Assembly: GCA_017399555.1 (NCBI GenBank)
Contig: JAFQBW010000014.1
Coordinates: 1-64,000 of the forward strand
Length of the DNA: 64,000 nucleotides
Direction of reading: 5' to 3'
Source of the DNA: Methanocorpusculum sp.
GTDB lineage: Archaea; Halobacteriota; Methanomicrobia; Methanomicrobiales; Methanocorpusculaceae
How positions within the stretch are numbered: the first letter of the stretch is position 1; the number at the start of each line of letters is the position of its first letter. The translations under genes and the position numbers were made by a program. Shown here piece by piece: positions 16,490 to 23,978 of the stretch. Under the pieces are notes generated by a model that made no database searches, had not been told where the DNA came from, and saw nothing but the letters and a program-made list of their open reading frames with translations.

Positions 16490-18166
16490 ATGGATTCTGC
16501 GGGAAATATATTCTCTCAACAGTTTAGCGATGGGAAGACTATTATAGATAAATTAGAGTATAATTCAATATCCTATTGGTGGTTCATAGATAATGGAATA
16601 TACTTATCCAAATTTAATGGAAAAATTGGTGTTAAAAATATAATCGTCTCTCTTTTAGAGTTGATTCCATCAAATCCATTTATTGTAAGGGTGGGTATTT
16701 GTTTATTTGGATATCTAAATAAATTATTGTCATTAGTTATTACTAATAGAAAAACTAGCTATTTATCTACTTCAAGAGGTGGGTTGAATCACAAAATAGT
16801 ATATAGATTTGAATTAATTGAATGGGGCAAAAGAAATCAACTAGACAATAATAATGGATATTATAACTTATATAATGAATCAATTTGTGAAGAATTGTCT
16901 AAGTATGGGGCTGACATAGTCACCCCATATCAAGAATTGCCTATTGAGATTCTAATAAATTCGTTTGATAAATATAGGGATATACAAAAGACTAACACTA
17001 GTTTCATTTCTTGTAATGTTTGGGAGTATTTCTCATGTGGTTGTTGTTGCGCAAATGATGTAGATGTTATATTAAATTGTAAGAAACTTTGGAATGAGTT
17101 GAAACGAGAATCTGATTGGATTACAACTGTCTCCAACTTATTAAATGTAGATGAAAAGAGACTCAAAGTGGAGTTAAAAAAAGGGTTGATTCTCAGTATA
17201 CCTTACGAAATCATAAGAGGTGTTTGCATGGATAAGATTATTCGCGAAAATAACCCGGATGCTATTGTTTTAACAGATGAACAAACAACTTCCGGAAGAT
17301 ATATCTTATACTTAGCGAGAAAACATGGGATTCCAACAATAGGTATCCAGCATGGTGGTATTGCAAAACATCCTTCATATTTGAATCATGATTCATTATT
17401 GGTGTCCTCATCTAGAGATTGTGGGGTGTCATTTCCAGTTCCAGATATTACATGTGTGTGGGGGGATTTTGAGTATAATCTATTAGTAACTCACGCCGGA
17501 TATCCTGAGGGTCAGGTAGTTGTAACTGGAAATCCACGTTATGATTATCTAGGACAAGAACCTTTGCAGTACAATCGTGATGATTTTTGCAAAAGATATG
17601 GTATAAATTCAAAATCAACAATTGTTCTTTGGGTAACACAAAGTCATGGCTGGTCTAACTCTGAAAATCAAGCTTACTTTTCAGAAATATTTGATACATT
17701 CTATCATAGAAAAGATATAACGCTGATAATTAAACAACATCCTGGTGAAACAGAACAACATAAACAATTGATTGATACATACCTTAAGAAGTATGAATTG
17801 AAATGTAATGTGGTTGTTCCAGATAAAATGGGAAACACAACTGAGATGGTATATATTTCTGATATAATAATTCAGAAAAGTTCTACAACAGGGCAAGAAG
17901 CTGTTGCATTCCATAAACCATTAATCATTATGGATTTTTCAGATGAACCAGACTATGGTAAGTATGTGGAGGAGGGGGTTGGCTTGCCTGTTTTTGAAAA
18001 AGGAGGGCTTGGTAAAGTAGTTTCTAAAATTATAGATATTGGTATTGATATGAATGTTGCTCAAAATGAATATGTTAAGAATCACATGCACAAATTAGAT
18101 GGTAATGCACATAAGAGGATTGCTAGTGTAATTAGACAAACCATTTCTCAAAGAAATAGACTCTAA
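16490..18166 (+). CDS. Surface-glycan biosynthesis protein with C-terminal GT-B-like domain
   Basis: 558 residues, strongly AT-rich. The first 250 residues have no motif I recognise, apart from a Cys-rich SCGCCCAND stretch near residue 185. From about residue 260 the protein resembles the capsule-synthesis/CDP-glycerol glycerophosphotransferase-like GT-B group: IGIQHGGIAKHPSY, WGDFEYNLL, VVVTGNPRYDYL, LIIKQHPGE and SDIIIQKSSTTGQEAVAFHKPLI. That pattern (QHG, GNPR-D, K-HP-E, SSTT-EA) suits enzymes adding an acidic sugar such as a nonulosonic acid. It sits directly before the CMP-sugar synthetase gene (8-nt gap), so transfer of the nonulosonate is a reasonable hypothesis. Confidence 0.6.
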   Translation: MDSAGNIFSQQFSDGKTIIDKLEYNSISYWWFIDNGIYLSKFNGKIGVKNIIVSLLELIPSNPFIVRVGICLFGYLNKLLSLVITNRKTSYLSTSRGGLNHKIVYRFELIEWGKRNQLDNNNGYYNLYNESICEELSKYGADIVTPYQELPIEILINSFDKYRDIQKTNTSFISCNVWEYFSCGCCCANDVDVILNCKKLWNELKRESDWITTVSNLLNVDEKRLKVELKKGLILSIPYEIIRGVCMDKIIRENNPDAIVLTDEQTTSGRYILYLARKHGIPTIGIQHGGIAKHPSYLNHDSLLVSSSRDCGVSFPVPDITCVWGDFEYNLLVTHAGYPEGQVVVTGNPRYDYLGQEPLQYNRDDFCKRYGINSKSTIVLWVTQSHGWSNSENQAYFSEIFDTFYHRKDITLIIKQHPGETEQHKQLIDTYLKKYELKCNVVVPDKMGNTTEMVYISDIIIQKSSTTGQEAVAFHKPLIIMDFSDEPDYGKYVEEGVGLPVFEKGGLGKVVSKIIDIGIDMNVAQNEYVKNHMHKLDGNAHKRIASVIRQTISQRNRL

Positions 18167-18174
18167 AATCAAAT

Positions 18175-19806
18175 ATGAAAATCATTGTGATTATCCCAGC
18201 ACGTGGTGGTTCCAAAGGTATCCCTCGAAAGAATATCCGCCTTCTACATGGAAAACCACTTATTAGTTATGCAATTGAAAATGCGTTAAGATGTAGTAAT
18301 ATCATGGATGTCGTTGTCTCCAGTGATAATGATGAGATATTAAGCATAGCGGGAAAATATCCAATATCAGCAATCACCCGTAGCGCAGAGCTTTCCGGCG
18401 ATGCTGTAACTCTTGACCCAGTAATTCACGATGCTGTTCTCCAGATGGAAGCGCGGAAGAAACTCCGATATGATGTTGTCGTAACGATGCAGCCAACATC
18501 TCCGCTTCTGAAAAGTGAAACTCTCAATACAGCACTACTTCAATTCATTGCTGATGATAAAGACTCTTATATCAGTGTGGTAAACAAGGCGCATCTTACC
18601 TGGTCGAAATCTGAATCTGGTTACACTCCAAATTATGCAGAGCGGCTAAACCGCCAGAAACTTCCTCCTCTGTATTTTGAGACGGGAGCATTTTTTATCT
18701 CAAGACGCGAATGTGTAACCTCAACTGGAAGGCTGGGAACAAATGTTTCTGTGTTTGAAATTCCGGAAGATGAAGCTGCAGACATTGACTCTCCTGTTGA
18801 CTGGCAGATTTGTGATGCAGTCTTAAATAAGAAACGTATTGTATTCCGTTGTGATGGCCATAAAGAACTGGGTATGGGCCATATTTATCATTGTCTAACA
18901 CTGGCATACCATTTTATCGGACATGAGATTATGTTTGTTACACGCGAACAACATCGTGAAGGATTGGAGAAACTCCGGTCATCTTTCATGCCTGTGACAA
19001 CCATCCAAAATGACGAGGACTTTTACCACTTCCTTTCAGAATGGAATGCAGACGTTGTTGTAAATGATTGTCTGGATACTACAGTGGACTATATCCAGAA
19101 ATTAAAGTCATTGACAAAACGTGTCGTAACTATTGAAGATTTGGGCCCTGGAAGCAAGTATGCAGATGCAGTAATAAATGCATTGTATTCAAAAGATGAT
19201 GCAGATAAACAGTACTTCTTTGGTGAGAAGTATCACTGTCTCAGAGATGAATTTGTCACTGCTGAGCCAAAGGAGTTTTCACAAAAGGTACATGAAGTTC
19301 TTGTTCTTTTTGGAGGAACAGATCCATCTAATTTAACCAAAAGGGTTTACTCATCTCTTCCAAGACTTCATGCTCAGTTCTCGGAAACGCATTTTACAAT
19401 CATAACTGGTGCAGGTTATTCTGCTGAGGAAAACGGAATCCTGAGTTCAGATGAACTTAATGTCACTGTTGTGTCTGATGTAAAAAGAATAACTGATTAT
19501 ATGGAAAAGGCAGATTTGGCAATTACATCGCAAGGGAGAACAGTGTTTGAACTTGCCTGCCTTGGTGTTCCCTCTGTTGTGATGGCACAAAATGAACGAG
19601 AACAGTTACACACCTTTGCCGAAATGAAAAATGGTTTTGTCAACTTAGGGCTTGGTATTAACATTTCATCAGATACTATTGAAAGAACTGTCTCCTGGCT
19701 CATTGAAACACCGCAGGTCCGGAAAGAGATGCGCAGCCTGATGCTTCAGCATGATTTGAAGAAGGGAGTAAAGAGAATTGCAGATATTATTTTAAATGAG
19801 GACTAA
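18175..19806 (+). CDS. Fusion of CMP-nonulosonate cytidylyltransferase and PseG-like UDP-sugar hydrolase
   Basis: A two-domain protein of 543 residues. Residues 1 to about 218 are a NeuA/PseF-type acylneuraminate cytidylyltransferase, with PARGGSKGIPRKNI at 8-21, TMQPTSPLL, and FETGAFFISRR. Residues 221-543 are PseG-like, starting RIVFRCDGHKELGMGHIYHC, where H236 matches the catalytic His of PseG, followed by VLFGGTDPSNLT and ITSQGRTVFELACLGVP. PseG releases UDP from a UDP-2,4-diacetamido sugar; the synthase encoded next condenses the freed sugar with PEP; the first domain activates the product with CTP. The fusion thus joins the steps before and after the synthase. The usual GMGH-x-x-R is GMGHIYH here. 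Confidence 0.85.
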   Translation: MKIIVIIPARGGSKGIPRKNIRLLHGKPLISYAIENALRCSNIMDVVVSSDNDEILSIAGKYPISAITRSAELSGDAVTLDPVIHDAVLQMEARKKLRYDVVVTMQPTSPLLKSETLNTALLQFIADDKDSYISVVNKAHLTWSKSESGYTPNYAERLNRQKLPPLYFETGAFFISRRECVTSTGRLGTNVSVFEIPEDEAADIDSPVDWQICDAVLNKKRIVFRCDGHKELGMGHIYHCLTLAYHFIGHEIMFVTREQHREGLEKLRSSFMPVTTIQNDEDFYHFLSEWNADVVVNDCLDTTVDYIQKLKSLTKRVVTIEDLGPGSKYADAVINALYSKDDADKQYFFGEKYHCLRDEFVTAEPKEFSQKVHEVLVLFGGTDPSNLTKRVYSSLPRLHAQFSETHFTIITGAGYSAEENGILSSDELNVTVVSDVKRITDYMEKADLAITSQGRTVFELACLGVPSVVMAQNEREQLHTFAEMKNGFVNLGLGINISSDTIERTVSWLIETPQVRKEMRSLMLQHDLKKGVKRIADIILNED

Positions 19807-19809
19807 ACC

Positions 19810-20880
19810 ATGATTGATACAATTATTTCCCGTGCTTTGAACAACCAGTTTGTACTGATTGCAGAGATTGGGGTAAACTATTACGATATTGCAAAAAAAC
19901 TCTCGATATCGCCGATTGAGGCAGCAAAACTGATGATTCGAGAGGCAAAAAACTCTGGCATCCATGCAGTGAAATTCCAGACATACAAAGCAGAGACACT
20001 TGCCGCAAAGAACTCCCCTTCATATTGGGATACCTCAGAAGAGGCAACAACATCTCAATTTGCATTATTCAAGAAATTTGACTCATTCGGAAAAGATGAG
20101 TATGCTGAGCTCCGTCAGTACTCAGAAGAGATTGGTATTGAGTTTCTTTCGACGCCATTTGATATTGAATCTGCTGACTATCTCTATGATATGATGAATG
20201 TTTATAAGATATCCTCATCTGATTTGAATAATATCCCCTTTGTTGAATACATGGCAAAAAAAGGAAAGCCAATTCTTCTTTCAGTTGGTGCATCAAATGA
20301 GGATGAGATTGAGAGAACTGTTGATGTTATTAGAAAATATAATTCACAGCCGCTCTGCCTTCTCCACTGTGTGCTGGAATATCCGACACCATATGAACAT
20401 GCAAACCTAAATAAGATTGTCAGCCTGAAAGATAAATATCCTGATTTAATAATTGGATACTCTGACCATACAAAACCGGATATTTGTGCAGATGTTATTA
20501 AGACTGCATACAATCTTGGAGCTGTTGTTGTTGAGAAGCATTTCACTCTTGATAAAACGCTTGTCGGAAATGACCATTATCACGCAATGGATTCTGCGGA
20601 TGCAAAAAAGATTATTGATGGTATCTCATTTATCGATATGATTCGTGGTTCCTATCAATTATCCTGTCTGGAAAGCGAAAGTGCTGCAAGACAGAATGCC
20701 CGACGTTCTTTAGTTGCAGCTTGTGATATTCAAAAAGGTTCTGTTATCACTCGCGATATGATTACTTTTAAGCGACCTGGAGGAGGTTTATCACCTGTGT
20801 ATTTAGATGATATTATTGGGAAGAAAGCAGCAGTTGATATTGAAGATGATACTATTCTCCAAACAGATATGTTTGTCTAA
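19810..20880 (+). CDS. NeuB/PseI-type nonulosonic acid synthase
   Basis: 356 residues, the family's usual length. N-terminal TIM-barrel motifs are FVLIAEIGVNY, AVKFQTYKAETL, EFLSTPFDIESADYL, KISSSDLNN, LHCVLEYPTP and IGYSDHT. The C-terminal SAF (antifreeze-like) domain begins at about residue 288 with RRSLVAACDIQKGSVI and ends with GKKAAVDIEDDTIL. The enzyme condenses a six-carbon amino sugar with phosphoenolpyruvate to make a nine-carbon sialic-, pseudaminic- or legionaminic-type acid. It is 3 nt downstream of the cytidylyltransferase-hydrolase fusion gene. The PseG-like partner favours a pseudaminic-like product, but PseB/PseC/PseH homologues are not in the window. Confidence 0.9.
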   Translation: MIDTIISRALNNQFVLIAEIGVNYYDIAKKLSISPIEAAKLMIREAKNSGIHAVKFQTYKAETLAAKNSPSYWDTSEEATTSQFALFKKFDSFGKDEYAELRQYSEEIGIEFLSTPFDIESADYLYDMMNVYKISSSDLNNIPFVEYMAKKGKPILLSVGASNEDEIERTVDVIRKYNSQPLCLLHCVLEYPTPYEHANLNKIVSLKDKYPDLIIGYSDHTKPDICADVIKTAYNLGAVVVEKHFTLDKTLVGNDHYHAMDSADAKKIIDGISFIDMIRGSYQLSCLESESAARQNARRSLVAACDIQKGSVITRDMITFKRPGGGLSPVYLDDIIGKKAAVDIEDDTILQTDMFV

Positions 20881-21002
20881 AATATCTTTATCCTTTCTCC
20901 ATATTTTATCGTAACTGCTTAAGCATGATATATGCTCTATCTCGAACACCAGGAATGGCTTGATAAACTCCAAGCAAAACTATAAAAAAAGAAGAGGTTT
21001 CC
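20881..21002. other. Spacer with hairpin at the end of the displaced secD copy
   Basis: AT-rich spacer. A hairpin GAAGAGGT/ACCTCTTC (about 20991-21012) overlaps the stop of the secD fragment and could serve as a terminator for leftward transcription. No gene is seen. Confidence 0.3.
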
Positions 21003-21348
21003 TCACCTCTTCGCTAAAATCTCCATCACTATTCTTCCATACGCTGGTCTTGTAATCAGCACGCCAATCAGAATTCCCAGAATATTAATAATTGCAAATC
21101 CTTTCAGCGTGGATAAATCCATAATAATCAGCGGGAACATCGCAATAATCACCGTTGCCGCCGACGTCATAATAATCACCAGCGCACGCTTCAGCCGCTT
21201 TAGATACAAAACCTTTGAGGGCACACGACCTTCATGCATAACCTCGTCAGTGATAATGACAAGCTGGTCAATACCGGTTCCCAGAACTGCAATCAGTGCC
21301 GCAATAGCTGCTAAGTCAAGCTGCTGATAAAGACCGCAATACCTAACA
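21003..21348 (-). pseudogene. Displaced duplicate of the secD 3' end
   Basis: About 345 bp nearly identical (roughly 97 percent by eye) to the last part of the intact secD at 23979-24325. It encodes the same C-terminal residues from LDLAAIAALIAVLG to the stop. The ten or so substitutions I can find are all synonymous. A 1-bp deletion near 21325 (CTGCTGATAAAG against CTGCTGAATAAAG) breaks the frame at the upstream edge, and homology ends at about 21348 after CAATACCTAACAG. Without the upstream 390 residues it cannot make functional SecD. Same orientation as secD, so the two copies are direct repeats enclosing about 2.6 kb of accessory DNA. Confidence 0.9.
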
Positions 21349-21425
21349 GAGTAGAGCACTTGCTTTTTGTCTCTGTAACCCAGATGTTGGGAATGTTTCT
21401 CCTCCAATTCGGACCAACACATACA

Positions 21426-21660
21426 ACCAATCATCTGTCATCTGTCACCTATATTTTCCAAAAACAAAGACACCTCCATTCCAAAGCCCACTTCATCCTA
21501 CTCAAAAAATCGCCATTTCTTCCATTCATATTTATATAAAGAACAACTAAACTAAACAACAAGAAGACACCTCCGAACGGAAATGACGCAAAGCGGCGAA
21601 GAATTTCCGGCAAGCATACTTTTCTATTTTGAACCCGGTGACAGATGACAGATGATTGGT
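21426..21660. mobile_element. MITE-like element with perfect 24-bp terminal inverted repeats
   Basis: A 235-bp noncoding stretch bounded by a perfect 24-bp inverted repeat (21426-21449 with 21637-21660). The right arm begins GGTGACAGATGACAG, and each arm contains an internal doublet of ATCTGTC or GACAGAT. Inside is AT-rich DNA with two ACACCTCC copies and no credible gene. Size and perfect ends match a miniature inverted-repeat transposable element. I see no clear target-site duplication, and no matching transposase is in the window. It lies just inside the left secD duplicate. Confidence 0.65.
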
Positions 21661-21824
21661 CGTTCAACATCACATAGTACCTCTTGACAATGTTCTCCTC
21701 CGCAGTTTCATAAACACTATCATATTACATTTGCAGTTGCTATCCCCCCTCCCAAGTATTATACATATAGGTCTTAAAGACGACTTCATTTATTAAGTAC
21801 AGCACATAAAAATCGCTGTGGCAC

Positions 21825-21881
21825 ATATTTATATGAAATCAGACAAAATGATACATAATCTATCTCAGGAGGAGGGAGAAC
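21825..21881 (+). promoter_or_regulatory. Promoter and strong ribosome binding site of the AlbA_2 gene
   Basis: A TATA-like ATTTATATGA at about 21828 lies some 50 bp before the start. A strong Shine-Dalgarno AGGAGGAGGG (about 21867-21876) lies 5-8 nt before the ATG at 21882. The remaining 21661-21824 holds nothing recognisable. Confidence 0.5.
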
Positions 21882-23396
21882 ATGCTTGACATAGAACACC
21901 TCGAAAAATATCAGGAAAACAACCGTATTGAGGCCAAAAAAGCATTAGGAGGACTGCCTAAAAGCATCTGGGAAACATATTCTGCATTTGCCAACACACT
22001 TGGCGGAATCATCCTTCTTGGTGTTGAAGAAAATACCGATAAAACCCTCCGTCCAATCAACCTCCCAAATCCCGAACAGCTCATAAAAGAGTTCTGGGAC
22101 ACCATAAACAACCCCAAAAAAGTCAGTGTCAACATCCTCTCCGACAAAGATGTTCAAATCGCCGAAACAAACGGATGTCATATCATAGTCATTACTGTCC
22201 CAAGGGCAGAGAGAGCTGACAAACCAATCTTCATTGATGGAAACCCGCTTTCCGGAAGCTATCGGAGAAATGGCGAGGGAGACTACAAATGTACGCGGGA
22301 TGAAATCTCTGCAATGCTGCGCGATGCAGCGGTAAAAACGCAGGATTTGCGGGTTCTCGAAAATATGGATGCCGCCGTCTTTGATACAGACAGTATTCAC
22401 CGATATCGAAACAGAATGGCATCCCTGCGGCCGGGACACGTATGGGGGGAGCTGGATGACTGTGACTTCCTCTACAAACTCGGCGCCCTTGGAAGAAGTG
22501 AAGATGGAAAGCTTCATCCAACAGCAGCAGGTCTTCTCATGTTCGGACACGAATATGAAATCGTCCGCGAGTACCCCAACTACTTCCTTGACTATCGTGA
22601 GATCTCAGAGGAAAATGAGCGTTGGACAGACAGAATCGTATCAACCTCCGGAGATTGGAGCGGAAACCTCTATGACTTCTATTTCCGCGTATACCAGAAA
22701 CTCACCGAGGGACTAAAGATCCCCTTCAAAGTCGAGCGGGGAGATCGAATTGATGATACCAGAGTACACAGCGCCATACGGGAGGCATTGGCAAACTGTC
22801 TGGTGAATGCAGATTATCACGGAAGCCGTGGTGTTGTAATCATCAAAAAATCGAGCGGAATAACCCTGGAAAATCCCGGAGGATTCAGAATTAGTATTGC
22901 AGATGCAAAAAGCGGAGGGATTTCCGACCCGCGAAACACCACGCTTATCAAGATGTTTAATCTGATAAACATTGGAGAGCGTGCAGGAAGCGGCATTCCA
23001 AACATATACTCTGTTTGGGAAAAACAAGGATGGGGATGCCCGGATATCAAAGAAACATTCGAACCAGACAGGATTACAATATCATTAGGAACACCGTTCG
23101 ATAAAACCGCTAATCTGCAGAAAGCGCTGATAAATGCCGCTGACAATACAAAACCGCTGATAATAAGCGTTGATAAATCAAAACCGTCGATAAATACCGC
23201 TGACAAACCCAAGAGACAAAAAGAAATTATCATCGAATATCTAACAGATAACCCGTCAGCATCTTCAGCAATGCTCGCAGAACTGCTTGGACTCAAACTG
23301 ACACGAACACGGGAAATCCTGCGTGGGATGGTAAATGCAGGAATTATTGTCTCCGAGGGACAAAATAAAAACAGAATCTACCGATTAAAATCCTGA
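21882..23396 (+). CDS. AlbA_2 (Schlafen-like) / GHKL ATPase-domain / winged-helix protein
   Basis: 504 residues in three parts. Residues 1-130 are an AlbA_2 domain, with NRIEAKKALGGLPKSIWETYSAFANTLGG and ILLGVEE. The middle (about 270-390) is an HATPase_c_4 domain, with REALANCLVNADYHG, ITLENPGGFRI, GISDPRNTTLIKMFNLI and GERAGSGIPNIY. A Thr/Lys/Pro-rich linker with repeated DKSKPSINTADKPK-like units leads to a C-terminal winged helix (SSAMLAELLGLKLTRTREILRGMV). Such proteins are annotated as ATP-binding regulators or RecG-like putative helicases, are often strain-specific, and some relate to defence. It is the only intact gene in the secD-flanked island. Function in this organism is unknown. 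Confidence 0.85.
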   Translation: MLDIEHLEKYQENNRIEAKKALGGLPKSIWETYSAFANTLGGIILLGVEENTDKTLRPINLPNPEQLIKEFWDTINNPKKVSVNILSDKDVQIAETNGCHIIVITVPRAERADKPIFIDGNPLSGSYRRNGEGDYKCTRDEISAMLRDAAVKTQDLRVLENMDAAVFDTDSIHRYRNRMASLRPGHVWGELDDCDFLYKLGALGRSEDGKLHPTAAGLLMFGHEYEIVREYPNYFLDYREISEENERWTDRIVSTSGDWSGNLYDFYFRVYQKLTEGLKIPFKVERGDRIDDTRVHSAIREALANCLVNADYHGSRGVVIIKKSSGITLENPGGFRISIADAKSGGISDPRNTTLIKMFNLINIGERAGSGIPNIYSVWEKQGWGCPDIKETFEPDRITISLGTPFDKTANLQKALINAADNTKPLIISVDKSKPSINTADKPKRQKEIIIEYLTDNPSASSAMLAELLGLKLTRTREILRGMVNAGIIVSEGQNKNRIYRLKS

Positions 23397-23541
23397 CCAA
23401 AATCAATCCTCAGGTATTTTCAGCGTGTCCGGCGTTGCCCATAACCTCTCCCGCTAGACAGGTATGTGTAATATTTGCAGTTATTGTATGCAAAGTTGAC
23501 GTCAAAAACGCGAGATCAATTACATTAAACGACAGATAATA

Positions 23542-23859
23542 ATTTATGTTGCAGACGTGGGACTTCTTCGGAGAATGAGCTGTATTCCCGCATCATCATT
23601 ATTCACTCTTGGCCCGCAGACAGCCTTCATGCGGAGAATGCTCATCGAAAACTTTGTACTGACTGAACTCATGAGCATGAAAGAGATGCATCCATACTTC
23701 TGGCGTTCCAAACGCGGAGCAGATGTGGAATTCCTTGTTCAAAACGGACAGATTATCTTTCCGGTTGATGTTAAATCAGGAGGAAATACCCGCTCGAAAC
23801 GTCTTGCCGAATTCCGGAAAAATATCTTCCGAAAATATCTCTCAGAACAAGTATGGTAA
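23542..23859 (+). pseudogene. Truncated AAA ATPase, DUF4143 C-terminal remnant
   Basis: An in-frame open stretch from 23542 reads IYVADVGLLRRMS and continues with FMRRMLIENFVLTELM, FWRSKRGADVEFLVQNG, FPVDVKSGG and SKRLAEFRK. This is the conserved end of the DUF4143 domain of archaeal/bacterial AAA ATPases. Full-length members are about 400 residues with an N-terminal P-loop, none of which is present. A stop codon lies directly upstream (23539-23541) and no plausible start exists. It is therefore a remnant of an accessory gene in the island. Confidence 0.8.
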
Positions 23860-23978
23860 ATTTGGGAGAAAAAACGACGAGTATGGAACACAGTACTCCA
23901 TACCACTCTACTTATTATGGAACATCTGGAATTGTATCCGAAATACTAAAACAGAGAAAGAAGTGAGGTTCTCTCCCC

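Noticed and set aside
20932-20985. 17-residue open frame MLYLEHQEWLDKLQAKL after the nonulosonate synthase gene
   Set aside because: Too short, no recognisable family, no ribosome binding site; may be chance or a tiny gene remnant.
21449-21673. Open frame of 74 codons inside the MITE-like element
   Set aside because: Lies largely within the inverted-repeat element, with low-complexity composition and no known motif.
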